From positions 19,707 to 83,706 of the forward strand of contig MFYT01000107.1 of NCBI GenBank assembly GCA_001789205.1: 64,000 nucleotides of DNA, given 5' to 3'. The stretch comes from Candidatus Raymondbacteria bacterium RIFOXYA2_FULL_49_16 (GTDB lineage: Bacteria; Fibrobacterota; OXYB2-FULL-49-7; XYB2-FULL-49-35). Of this stretch, positions 39,202 to 48,437 are shown piece by piece; within the stretch, counting starts at the first letter, position 1, and the number at the start of each line of letters is the position of its first letter. The position numbers were made by a program, and so were the translations under genes. The notes below the pieces were generated by a model. The model did no database searches, was not told the DNA's origin, and was given only the letters and a program-made list of their open reading frames with translations.

Positions 39202-40191
39202 ATGAACATAATGCTCATCAGTGATTCGCCTGAGCTGGGTGCGCAGCTTCAGGACCTTTTAAAAGGTGCGGCGACACACGTGCTCAGGACCGTGAAATCC
39301 GTGGCCGAGGCAATCAATCTGCTTGGCGTGGATTTTCCGGCAGAGTCAGCACCCGCAATAGATCTCTTTCTCGCTGATGATCAGGCCTCTGGTGTGAACG
39401 GAATTCAGGTTTGTTTGCGGTTAAAATCTGTGCCCCGGCTCCGAGCCATCCCGGTCATTCTATTAACTGCAAACCGCCATGCTGGAAAACTGCAGGAGGC
39501 CTTTGACGCCGGGGTCGCGGATTTCATCACCCAGCCGTTCAATACGACAGAACTACTGGTGCGCGTACGGTCTGTCCTGAGACTTAAACAGGAGATGGAC
39601 GCGCGGGTGAAGCGTGAAAAAGAACTCCTGAAACTCTCCAGCAACCTCTCCGAGATCAACTATACCCTTAGCAGGCTTTCTTCGACCGACGTACTTACTG
39701 GGATCGCCAACCGCTCCAGGTTGGACCAATTCCTGGACCGTGAATGGAAATGCGCAATTCGTGAATCAACGCCGATTTCTTTTTTACTTATCGATATCGA
39801 TCGTTTTACTGTTTTCAACAGCAAGCTGGGACACGAACAAGGGGATGAGTGCTTCATAACAGTGGCCGGGGTCCTGGATCTGAGTTTGAAAAGACCGGGA
39901 GACCTGGCGGCGCGATTCAACGGCGGCATGTTAGCCGCAGCGCTTACGCACACTGATTCAAAGGGGGCGGCCACTATGGCCGAATTGTTGCGTCTGGCGG
40001 TTTTAATGCTGGCTATTAAGCATCCGGAATCCTCCCTCAGCCAATTCGTGACAGTAACCATTGGGGCTGCCACGGCCAATCCGGGGAAGGACGATTCCCA
40101 TCTTTCGTTGATTGTTGCCGCGGAACAGGCGCTGTACGATGCCAAACAAGAGGGACGCAACTGTTCTCGCCACAAATTGATAGCACGCTGA
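39202..40191 (+). CDS. Response regulator with C-terminal degenerate GGDEF domain
   Basis: Receiver IDLFLADDQASGVNG…VILLTANRHAG…DFITQPFNTTELL; GGDEF-like RLSSTDVLTGIANRSRLDQFL…LLIDIDRFTVFNSKLGHEQGD…AARFNGGMLAAAL. Confidence 0.88.
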   Translation: MNIMLISDSPELGAQLQDLLKGAATHVLRTVKSVAEAINLLGVDFPAESAPAIDLFLADDQASGVNGIQVCLRLKSVPRLRAIPVILLTANRHAGKLQEAFDAGVADFITQPFNTTELLVRVRSVLRLKQEMDARVKREKELLKLSSNLSEINYTLSRLSSTDVLTGIANRSRLDQFLDREWKCAIRESTPISFLLIDIDRFTVFNSKLGHEQGDECFITVAGVLDLSLKRPGDLAARFNGGMLAAALTHTDSKGAATMAELLRLAVLMLAIKHPESSLSQFVTVTIGAATANPGKDDSHLSLIVAAEQALYDAKQEGRNCSRHKLIAR

Positions 40192-40277
40192 GTGCCGGGG
40201 TTTCTGATGCATTCCTTGAGGCGGGAGTTTGGAACGGTTTTTGCTTTTCGAGCGATACTTTACCATAGGAGAGAACT

Positions 40278-40388
40278 ATGTCAGACACCATGTCCAGAGT
40301 GATCGATTGCAATCCAAACCTTATGGGGGGAATGGTTTGGGCCGAAGGCGAAAAGCACAGGGGCGCCACGTTTTATTTTTGTTTTTAA
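40278..40388 (+). CDS. Small ORF (36 aa) resembling the C-terminal end of a histidine-kinase HATPase_c domain
   Basis: MSDTMSRVIDCNPNLMGGMVWAEGEKHRGATFYFCF*, preceded by AGGAGAGAACT. Not in the supplied ORF track; read directly. Confidence 0.4.
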   Translation: MSDTMSRVIDCNPNLMGGMVWAEGEKHRGATFYFCF

Positions 40389-40418
40389 AATCGCAATAGA
40401 CCGGTTTCCAGACGCCCA

Positions 40419-40799
40419 TTAGGCCGCGAATGACTCCCTTTTTTCATAGAGAGCGTCAATCTTTGCCGCCATGATAAAGTCGTTTTCCGAGAGCCCGAGG
40501 ATCGCGCTGGTGTGAAATTCCACGACTACCTTTTTATAATAGACATGGATGTCGGGATGGTGGTTTTCCTTGTCCGAGAGCTGGGCGATTGGTAAAATAA
40601 AAAGGACCCCTTCCAGGTATGTTTTGAAGGCGAATTGCCTTTGTATCCGATGGATGCCGTCGCGCCTCAGTTCCCACAACGGCGCTTCATTTATGTACAC
40701 ATCCTCTTGCGCGGCCGTTAACGGCGGCAGATCACCTTTGCACGGAACGCTGTGTTTTGTTCCAATATCCATGACCGTCTCTGGCTGAAGAGAATGCAT
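40419..40799 (-). CDS. Pterin-4-alpha-carbinolamine dehydratase-like (PCD/DCoH)
   Basis: IHRIQRQFAFKTYLEGVLFILPIAQLSDKENHHPDIHVYYKKVVVEFHTSAILGLSENDFIMAAKIDALY; HHPD motif. Confidence 0.82.
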   Translation of the reverse strand: MHSLQPETVMDIGTKHSVPCKGDLPPLTAAQEDVYINEAPLWELRRDGIHRIQRQFAFKTYLEGVLFILPIAQLSDKENHHPDIHVYYKKVVVEFHTSAILGLSENDFIMAAKIDALYEKRESFAA

Positions 40800-40800
40800 A

Positions 40801-41214
40801 TTACTCTCCGGTAAGCGCAAGCATGCGCATGTTGTTGTTCTGATACAGCGACACATTGCGTGCTGATTTATTGGGGCTGATAATTTTCAATCCGGCCTTG
40901 CCAGCAAGGCCCAGATGGTAGAATTTAGCGTTTATGCCGGCGTTTGCCACTATGTGCAGCTTGCGGCCGCTTTCCTTCACGATTTTCCAGAGATAGGCAA
41001 TGATACCGAAGCTATAACTGTTTATGTACGTCACCTTGGTCAGGTCGAGGAGCGGCTGGAGGGACTTTTTCTTCAGAGACGCCTCGTCGATGAGGTTAAT
41101 GAGACGTTCGGCGGAATTACCGATGATTTCTCCGGCCAGATCCATTATATAGTATCCGTCCCTCTCATCCGTTTTAATTGTGATTGAATCATCGCTTACG
41201 ATATGCTGTGACAT
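40801..41214 (-). CDS. STAS-domain protein (anti-sigma factor antagonist-like)
   Basis: GYYIMDLAGEIIGNSAERLINLIDE…LLDLTKVTYINSYSFGIIAYLWKIVKESGRKLHIVA. Confidence 0.75.
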   Translation of the reverse strand: MSQHIVSDDSITIKTDERDGYYIMDLAGEIIGNSAERLINLIDEASLKKKSLQPLLDLTKVTYINSYSFGIIAYLWKIVKESGRKLHIVANAGINAKFYHLGLAGKAGLKIISPNKSARNVSLYQNNNMRMLALTGE

Positions 41215-41475
41215 ATGGTTCTCCCGAATAGTGGTATAATGGTTCTTTGCCTGTCTGTCGGTTTATTAATGCAAAAACGATGCCATGCCCCAGTGTCTGG
41301 GAATCGCTTGTTGGTACTAGGGTTTGCATCCCGGTCAAGGCAACACGTTCTTATTATTGAAGTTTTGTGTTCAAATCATAAGAATGACGCTTAAGGCGCC
41401 GTGGATACTGCCATTCCACGGGCATTGTTCGAAATTTACACTATTGAGACTCAATTGCTGGAAATGCAAATTATT

Positions 41476-41490
41476 GGCGCATGGTGCGCC
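41476..41490. promoter_or_regulatory. Perfect palindrome, candidate enhancer-binding/operator site
   Basis: GGCGCA-tgg-TGCGCC located 40 nt upstream of the -24 element at 41531. Confidence 0.35.
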
Positions 41491-41530
41491 GGATCATTCA
41501 CTTTAGAGGGTATTTTCCCCCTTTGGTTTT

Positions 41531-41546
41531 TGGCATACCTTTTGCG
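41531..41546 (+). promoter_or_regulatory. Sigma54-type promoter upstream of the exopolysaccharide locus (TGGCAT-N5-TTGCG)
   Basis: TTGGCATACCTTTTGCGG with exact -24 GG/-12 GC spacing; predicted TSS about 40 nt before the ATG at 41598. Confidence 0.7.
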
Positions 41547-41597
41547 GTAGGGGTAGTTGATAGATACACGACACCTTCCATTATCGCAGAGGAGACC

Positions 41598-42716
41598 ATG
41601 ATACCTGCACTGAGAGGATTGTTTTCAAAACCCGCTGAAAACGTGCCGGACAAATCAGAATTGTTTCCGGAGGAATTATTTCGCGAACTACTGACCATTG
41701 AACGGAAGCGGAGCGAACGGTCCAAGAGGCCTTTTCTCCTGATGCTTATCGATATTTCCGCGCTTTTCCCTAAAAATGGACAGAAGAGCAGGATCATGAA
41801 CGTGTTTTACGCCGTTCAATCGTCGACACGGGAAATCGACATCAAGGGATGGTATCATGAAGCAAGGGTGTTCGGGATAATCTTTACGGAACTTGATGCC
41901 GCGGGCCAGGAGTCCGTCCTCAGCAAAATCAATGCGAACCTTGAAAAGTACTTGGAACCAAGCGAAGTGAAACTGGTCCGTATCATACTTTCCTGCTTTC
42001 CGGACGCCGGCGGCGGCCAGGCGGACATCGGGGACACGGGAGAATTATTTTATTCCAGATCCGAGAATAAAAAAAAAACAGCTGATCTCTTTTCACTGAG
42101 ACGGGCGATGGATGTTTCCGGCAGCCTTTTTATCCTGACTGCGCTCTCGGTGCTTCTGGGGGTCATCGCGGTCTTGATCAAAATATCATCGAAAGGGCCG
42201 GTGATCCATAAGCAGATCCGGCTTGGGCAAGGTGGCAGAAAATTTACGTTTTATAAATTCCGGTCCATGCACGCGGACGCTGATAGTTCCCTGCATGAGC
42301 GGTATGTGCGGTTTCTGATTCAACGCGAGAACCACGGGGCGGACGAGAATAAACAGGTCTGGAAAAAACTGAAGGACGATTCCCGGGTCACGCCGTTTGG
42401 CAGGTTTTTACGAAAGACGAGTCTGGACGAACTCCCGCAATTTTTCAACGTGCTTAAGGGTGACATGACCCTCGTGGGTCCGCGGCCACCGATTCCGTAT
42501 GAATTTGACCACTACGAGTCCTGGCACAAGCGCCGTGTGCTTGAATGCAAACCGGGAATCACCGGGTATTGGCAGGTGGAATGCCGCGGTGAAACGACGT
42601 TCGATAATATGGTCCGTATGGATATTCACTATTGTCAGGAGCGGTCATTCTGGCTTGACCTCAAACTGCTGGTAAAGACGCCCTGGGCCATTCTTACAAC
42701 GCGCGGCGCGGGCTGA
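41598..42716 (+). CDS. Polyprenyl-phosphate sugar-1-phosphate transferase (initiating sugar transferase) with N-terminal GGDEF-derived-like domain
   Basis: [75 protein letters not shown] before the ATG at 41598. Confidence 0.9.
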   Translation: MIPALRGLFSKPAENVPDKSELFPEELFRELLTIERKRSERSKRPFLLMLIDISALFPKNGQKSRIMNVFYAVQSSTREIDIKGWYHEARVFGIIFTELDAAGQESVLSKINANLEKYLEPSEVKLVRIILSCFPDAGGGQADIGDTGELFYSRSENKKKTADLFSLRRAMDVSGSLFILTALSVLLGVIAVLIKISSKGPVIHKQIRLGQGGRKFTFYKFRSMHADADSSLHERYVRFLIQRENHGADENKQVWKKLKDDSRVTPFGRFLRKTSLDELPQFFNVLKGDMTLVGPRPPIPYEFDHYESWHKRRVLECKPGITGYWQVECRGETTFDNMVRMDIHYCQERSFWLDLKLLVKTPWAILTTRGAG

Positions 42717-42733
42717 GCGCGGGGAGAAAACAA

Positions 42734-43744
42734 TTGATTAACATCGGCGTTATTGGGTACGGTTACTGGGGTCCAAATGTTGTACGGAACTTCAACAACG
42801 CGGAAGGCGCCCGGGTTGTCGCGGTGTGCGACAAGGATCAGGAAATTTTAAAAAAGGTGATGAAGGCAAACCCCGGGGTCCTTGCCGTGGCTTCGGTCGA
42901 TGATATTACGGCGTCCAAGAACATTGATGTGGTGGCGATAGTGACATCGGTCTCTTCGCACTATGAACTGGCCCGGAAGGCGCTGGAGAACGGGAAGCAC
43001 GTTTTTATCGAAAAGCCCTTTACTGCCACGGCCGCGGAGGCGGCGTCGCTCATTGAGCTTGCGGAGAACCGCAAGCTCAAGATAATGGTTGACCATACCT
43101 TCCTGTTCACCGGGGCGGTACGGACCATCAAGGAATTGATAGACAATAAGACCCTCGGCGACATTTTTTATTATGATTCGGTGCGGGTCAACCTCGGACT
43201 CTTCCAGCACGACGTGAACGTGGTGTGGGACCTAGCGCCCCACGATTTTGCGATAATGAATTACCTGATTAATGAAAAGCCCATGTACATCGCGGCATGC
43301 GGCAAGTCGCATATCAACCATCTCGAGGACATCGCCTATATCACGGCCCATTTCAACAGCAACATCCTCGCCCATTTCAGCGTTAATTGGATGTCGCCGG
43401 TCAAAATCCGGCACGTACTTATTGGCGGGGAAAAGAAGATGCTGGTTTGGGACGATATTAACCCGGATGAAAAAATAAAAGTGTATGACAAAGGCGTGGT
43501 GGTCACCACTAAGCAAGGGATATACGATATGCTTGTCAGCTACCATACCGGCGACGTGCTGGCGCCCCATGTAAGCCAGATAGAGGCGTTGAAATTGGAA
43601 TGCGAGCATTTCGTGGACTGTATCGTGAACGACAAAAAACCTATCAACGACGGATATTCAGGCCTCGAAGTGGTGCGCATGCTTGAAGCGTGCGATAGGT
43701 CCATGCGGGACCGCGGCAGGATGGTCCGGGTGCACAGCGGATAA
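42734..43744 (+). CDS. Gfo/Idh/MocA family oxidoreductase (WbpB/WlbA-like candidate)
   Basis: NIGVIGYGYWGPNVVRNF, GKHVFIEKPFTATAAEA, WDLAPHDFAIMNYL. Confidence 0.88.
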   Translation: MINIGVIGYGYWGPNVVRNFNNAEGARVVAVCDKDQEILKKVMKANPGVLAVASVDDITASKNIDVVAIVTSVSSHYELARKALENGKHVFIEKPFTATAAEAASLIELAENRKLKIMVDHTFLFTGAVRTIKELIDNKTLGDIFYYDSVRVNLGLFQHDVNVVWDLAPHDFAIMNYLINEKPMYIAACGKSHINHLEDIAYITAHFNSNILAHFSVNWMSPVKIRHVLIGGEKKMLVWDDINPDEKIKVYDKGVVVTTKQGIYDMLVSYHTGDVLAPHVSQIEALKLECEHFVDCIVNDKKPINDGYSGLEVVRMLEACDRSMRDRGRMVRVHSG

Positions 43745-43769
43745 GTACAAATAAAATGGAGGCGGTTTT

Positions 43770-44297
43770 ATGGAAATGAATCGATACGGCGGCGCTGCGA
43801 CTGACGCACCCGATGAAACTGACGGACATCTGCGTTCCATTGGAGCCAATGTTGTCCTAGGCGAGGGTGTGTATCTTGGAACATTCATTAATTTGTACGG
43901 GTGTATAATAGGCGATGGGACCAGGATCGGGGCGTTTGTGGAAATCCAGAAAAACGCGACCATCGGCAGGCATTGCAAGATTTCGAGCCACACCTTCATT
44001 TGCGAGGGCGTCACAATCGAGGACGATGTTTTTATCGGACACAGCGTGGTCTTCATAAATGACAAATATCCCCGGGCCACAACCGGCGCGGGTGAACCGC
44101 AGACAGAGGCGGATTGGAACGTGTGCCAAACCCTGGTCAAAAAAGGGGCTTCCATAGGTTCCAATGCCACCATTCTGTGCGGTCTGACCATTGGCGAGAA
44201 GGCCGTTGTCGGCGCTGGAAGCGTTGTTACCAGGGACGTGCCCGCCAATACCGTGGTCGCGGGGAATCCGGCACGGACCATCAGGAGGATCTCATGA
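43770..44297 (+). CDS. Left-handed beta-helix (hexapeptide) acyltransferase, WbpD/WlbB-like
   Basis: Hexapeptide repeats IGANVVLGEGVYLG…IGAFVEIQKNATIGRHCKISSHTFICEGVTIEDDVFIGHSVVFINDKYPRA. Confidence 0.9.
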   Translation: MEMNRYGGAATDAPDETDGHLRSIGANVVLGEGVYLGTFINLYGCIIGDGTRIGAFVEIQKNATIGRHCKISSHTFICEGVTIEDDVFIGHSVVFINDKYPRATTGAGEPQTEADWNVCQTLVKKGASIGSNATILCGLTIGEKAVVGAGSVVTRDVPANTVVAGNPARTIRRIS

Positions 44298-45487
44298 GTA
44301 TGGAAAATGTCCCATTTCTTGACATGGAGGCTGTCCATGCAGGGCTCGAAGATGAAATGGTCGCGGTGTTCAGGCAGACCCTTAAAAGCGGCCGGTTTAT
44401 CGGCGGTCCCAAAGTTGAGGGGTTTGAAGCGGCCTTTGCCAGCTTTTGCGAGGTCCCATATTGCGTGGGTGTCGGCAGCGGCACTGACGCCCTCCGGTTC
44501 GCGTTGATTGCGGCCGGCATTGCGTCAGACGACCGCGTTATAACCGTGCCCAATACCTTCATTGCGACGACAGAGGCGATTACGCAGAGCAACGCCCATC
44601 CGGTGCTCATCGATGTCGATGAACGAACTTTCACTATGAGCGCCGAACGGCTGACGCACTATCTGGAACAGGAATGTGCCAAAGAGACGGCGTCGGGACA
44701 AACCCGCGAGATAAAAAGCGGCAAGCGCGTGGCCGCGGTAGTCCCGGTCCATTTGTACGGTCAGATGGCGGACATGGATCCTATCATCGAACTTGCCAAT
44801 GCTCATGGACTTATCGTGATCGAGGACGCGTGCCAGGCGCATGGGGCCGAATATTTTTCAAAGAAACAGAACCGGTGGTGCAAGGCGGGTTCAATGGGTA
44901 ATGCCGCGGCCTTCAGTTTTTATCCGGGAAAGAACCTGGGTGCGCTGGGAGAGGGAGGCGCCGTAACGACCCATGATTCCGGTATCGCGGAAAAAATCCG
45001 GCGTCTCCGCGACCATGGCCAATCCAAAAAATATATCCACGAGATTGAGGGATACAACGGCAGACTGGACGCACTCCAGGCCGATTTTCTTACCATCAAA
45101 CTGAGCAAGCTTAACGAGTGGAACGAACTTCGGCAGCAGATCGCCCGGCGCTACGACAACCTGCTGGCGAACGTGGGAGATATCGTCACACCGTTCACAC
45201 CGGTCTGGGCCAGGTCAATCTATCACCTGTACGTGGTGCGCACCCAACGCCGTGATCCGCTGAAGAAATATCTTCTGGATCACGGGATTGAAACAGGACT
45301 GCATTACCCGCTGCCGCTGCATCTTCAGGCCGCGTACGAAAAGCTGGGATATCCTCCAAAAAGTTTTCCCGTGACTGAAAAGGCGGCTCTGGAAATTCTT
45401 TCCCTTCCCATGTTCCCGTCGCTTTCCGAATCCCGGCAGGAGCGGGTGATCGAGCATATAAAGGAATTTTATCAGTCTCCGGTATAA
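44294..45487 (+). CDS. DegT/DnrJ/EryC1/StrS family aminotransferase, WbpE-like
   Basis: VPFLDMEAVHAGLEDEM, GVGSGTDALRFALIAAGI, EDACQAHGAEY, FSFYPGKNLGALGEGGAV; start by ATGA overlap with the acyltransferase stop. Confidence 0.92.
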   Translation: MSMENVPFLDMEAVHAGLEDEMVAVFRQTLKSGRFIGGPKVEGFEAAFASFCEVPYCVGVGSGTDALRFALIAAGIASDDRVITVPNTFIATTEAITQSNAHPVLIDVDERTFTMSAERLTHYLEQECAKETASGQTREIKSGKRVAAVVPVHLYGQMADMDPIIELANAHGLIVIEDACQAHGAEYFSKKQNRWCKAGSMGNAAAFSFYPGKNLGALGEGGAVTTHDSGIAEKIRRLRDHGQSKKYIHEIEGYNGRLDALQADFLTIKLSKLNEWNELRQQIARRYDNLLANVGDIVTPFTPVWARSIYHLYVVRTQRRDPLKKYLLDHGIETGLHYPLPLHLQAAYEKLGYPPKSFPVTEKAALEILSLPMFPSLSESRQERVIEHIKEFYQSPV

Positions 45488-45508
45488 TTACAATCACAAG
45501 GAGCAGGG

Positions 45509-46678
45509 ATGAGAGCCTGCATGGTGGCCTATACATTCTACGAATCAGACAACCGCGTCAGGCGGTATGCCGAGGCGCTTGTGCGCAGGGGCGATTCCGT
45601 TGACGTTATTGCGCTGTCGCACCCTGAACGGCCCGACCGGCGCGAAATAAACGGCGTGCGCGTCTACAACGTCCAGAAGCGAAAACCGGATGAAAAGGGA
45701 AAGCTCACGTATCTCTTTCGCACCACGTTATTTCTGATACGCTCATGTATTGCCCTGACTCTGCGGCACATCAGAAAACCATATCAGCTTGTGCATGTAC
45801 ACTCGGTACCGGATTATGAGGTGTTTGCGGCGACTATCGTCAAACTTCTGGGCGCCAAGGTCATATTGGACATGCACGACCTGGTACCGGAGTTTTACGC
45901 GGCCAAATTCAGCAACGGCGCAGCCACGCCGCTTTACAGGGCGTTACTTTTTATCGAACGGTTGTGCTGTTCCTTCTCAGATCATGTCATTATTTCCAAC
46001 GATTTATGGGCGGAAAAAGTGGTCGGACGGTCGGTCAACAGAAACAAATGCATGACCATCCTGAATTACCCGGACCCCGCTATTTTCCACAGGCGCAACG
46101 CGGCCCGTCTTACGTGGCACCCCTTCACTCTTATCTATCCAGGGTCCCTCAATTGGCATCAGGGGCTGGATATTGCGATACGGGCCGTGGCCCAGGTCCG
46201 GAAAGAGCCCCTGGCGGTGGAATTTCATGTATATGGCAGGGGTCCCGAGGAGTCTACCCTGCGGGCCATTGTCGAACACCTCAACCTCAATGATATTGTT
46301 AAATTCCACGGACTATTGTCGCTTGAGGAGATGGCAAAACGGATGGAGGCAGCGGACGCGGGATTGGTACCCAAACGGGCGGATGGATTCGGAAACGAGG
46401 CCTTCAGCACGAAAATATTTGAATTCATGGCGTTGGATGTGCCGGTGATTGTGTCAAGGACCAAGATAGACCAGTATTATTTCGACGATTCGCTCGTCAT
46501 GTTTTTTGAACCGGGAAGCGTGGATGATTGCGCGGAGAAGATATCTTCCTGCATACGGGACCGCGGGTTGGCGCTTCAGCGTGCGCACAATGCGGCGCCA
46601 TTCATCAGGGAACATTCCTGGGACCGGAAACAGGAGATGTATTTCAATCTGGTGGATTCACTGGTGGTCCGGGCGTGA
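45509..46678 (+). CDS. Glycosyltransferase family 4
   Basis: LVHVHSVPDYEVFAATIVKLLGAKVILDMHDLVPEF, LIYPGSLNWHQGLDIAIRAV, KIFEFMALDVPVIVS. Confidence 0.9.
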   Translation: MRACMVAYTFYESDNRVRRYAEALVRRGDSVDVIALSHPERPDRREINGVRVYNVQKRKPDEKGKLTYLFRTTLFLIRSCIALTLRHIRKPYQLVHVHSVPDYEVFAATIVKLLGAKVILDMHDLVPEFYAAKFSNGAATPLYRALLFIERLCCSFSDHVIISNDLWAEKVVGRSVNRNKCMTILNYPDPAIFHRRNAARLTWHPFTLIYPGSLNWHQGLDIAIRAVAQVRKEPLAVEFHVYGRGPEESTLRAIVEHLNLNDIVKFHGLLSLEEMAKRMEAADAGLVPKRADGFGNEAFSTKIFEFMALDVPVIVSRTKIDQYYFDDSLVMFFEPGSVDDCAEKISSCIRDRGLALQRAHNAAPFIREHSWDRKQEMYFNLVDSLVVRA

Positions 46679-47529
46679 ACCGTTATCCGCCGTTTGAGCG
46701 GCTGGTCAGCCTCTATGCGGTCCAGCCCCTGCGTCGGTTGCTGGGTGTACAGGGCGACAACATGCTGAGCGTCCTGATGTATCACAGCATTTCGGATGCG
46801 GATGAAAGCGCTGTCGCTCCCTACTATCGTCTCTGCACACCGCCAGCCCTGTTCGAACGCCACCTGCAGATTATCCGGGAAAAAGGGTATGGCATTCTGG
46901 GATTGGCCGAGGCCGTGGAACAACTTCATAACGGGACGCTCACAGGTGGAAATGTGGTCATAACATTTGACGATGGCCTGCTGGACACGTATGAAAATGC
47001 GTTTCCCTTGTTGCTGCGGCATGGCGCTCCAGCGACCGTTTTTCTCCCGGTTAATTTTATAACAGACCGCACCATGCGATTACGGGGGCAGGAACATCTT
47101 ACCTGGCAAAATGTGATTGAAATGGCACAAAATGGCATGGCATTTGGTTCCCATACGCTGACCCACAGAAACCTGAGAATACTTCCCCGGGCGGTCCTTG
47201 CAAACGAGATTGCACGCTCCAAGGTGATTATTGAAGACCACCTTGGTATAACGGTCCAGTCCTTTTCATACCCGTTCGCCTTTCCGGAAACGGAGAAACG
47301 CCTTATCTTGTTTATCCGGCAATGTCTTGAGCATAACAAATACACCTGTGGAGTCACCACGATGATAGGTACCGCCTCAGCCTCACAGGACAGGTTTTTT
47401 CTGCACCGGATACCGGTCAATTCATCCGATGACGAGGCCCTTTTTACGGCAAAACTCACTGGGTCGTATGACTGGCTCCATGGAGTGCAATACGCGTTTA
47501 AAAAAGTGCGCAGGATGGTCGATGTATGA
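46675..47529 (+). CDS. Polysaccharide deacetylase family protein
   Basis: VVITFDDGLLDTYENAFPLLLRHGAPATVFLPVNFI, FGSHTLTHRNL; probable GTG start overlapping the GT4 stop. Confidence 0.85.
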   Translation: MNRYPPFERLVSLYAVQPLRRLLGVQGDNMLSVLMYHSISDADESAVAPYYRLCTPPALFERHLQIIREKGYGILGLAEAVEQLHNGTLTGGNVVITFDDGLLDTYENAFPLLLRHGAPATVFLPVNFITDRTMRLRGQEHLTWQNVIEMAQNGMAFGSHTLTHRNLRILPRAVLANEIARSKVIIEDHLGITVQSFSYPFAFPETEKRLILFIRQCLEHNKYTCGVTTMIGTASASQDRFFLHRIPVNSSDDEALFTAKLTGSYDWLHGVQYAFKKVRRMVDV

Positions 47530-48428
47530 AAAACACTTTGCCGGTGTATGCGGTGATAACCCCGGTCAGGGACGAGGAGCGGTATATCACCTGGACGCTC
47601 AAATCCATGGTCAGACAAACCCATCTCCCTACACTATGGATTATTGTGGATGACAGTTCAACGGACAATACCCCGAACCTGGTCCGCAAATATGCGGCGC
47701 ACCATGCCTGGATACAGTACCGCCAGATACAAAGGGCTTCCCCGCGCCAGACCGGGTCGGCCGAGATACTCGCTTTCAATTACGGGTTGGATTTTTTGGA
47801 TGGCGTCCCCTACGATATACTTGTGAAACTCGACGCTGACGTATCGATAAGTAAAGATTATTTTGCGGAACTTGTTTCCCGGTTCGCACGCAATGAAAAA
47901 CTGGGCATTGCCTCGGGCGTCTATCTTGAGCGGAAAAAGCAACGCTGGACGCCTGTTCCCATGCCGGCGTACCACGCGGCAGGCGCAAGCAAGGCCGTGC
48001 GGGCCGCGTGTTTCAAGGAGATGGGAGGATTTGTGCCTCATCGCGGCTGGGACACTGCGGACGAGATCACAGCCCTTTCACTAGGATGGGAAACGAGGCA
48101 TTTTCCCGAATTGAAATTCTACCATCTGAAGAATGAAGGGTCGGGAATGGGGTTGTTATTCACTGGTATCATGCACGGCGAAATAATGTACCGGACCACG
48201 GGCGGGGTCTTTTTATTCATGCTTCTTAAATCGTTGGCCAGGATTGTGGCGGACAAGCCGTTTTTCCTGGGAGGCGTTGCGTTGCTGTTTGGATACCTTA
48301 AGACCATGATTGCCCGGCCATCCCTGCTGGTTTCTCCGAAAGCGGCTTTGTTGTACCGGGGGATATTGAACCAGCGCTTGTTTGAAGGGTTTCACCGGAT
48401 CACTTTACACGCCTTTAAACGGGCATGA
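47526..48428 (+). CDS. Glycosyltransferase family 2
   Basis: YAVITPVRDEERYITWTLKSMVRQT, IIVDDSSTDNT, LVKLDADVSIS. Confidence 0.9.
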   Translation: MKNTLPVYAVITPVRDEERYITWTLKSMVRQTHLPTLWIIVDDSSTDNTPNLVRKYAAHHAWIQYRQIQRASPRQTGSAEILAFNYGLDFLDGVPYDILVKLDADVSISKDYFAELVSRFARNEKLGIASGVYLERKKQRWTPVPMPAYHAAGASKAVRAACFKEMGGFVPHRGWDTADEITALSLGWETRHFPELKFYHLKNEGSGMGLLFTGIMHGEIMYRTTGGVFLFMLLKSLARIVADKPFFLGGVALLFGYLKTMIARPSLLVSPKAALLYRGILNQRLFEGFHRITLHAFKRA

Positions 48429-48437
48429 GGATTGGCC

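Noticed and set aside
44114-44293. N-terminal extension of the DegT ORF (MERVPNPGQKRGFHRFQ…)
   Set aside because: Out-of-frame read-through of the acyltransferase gene; the true start is the ATGA junction at 44294.
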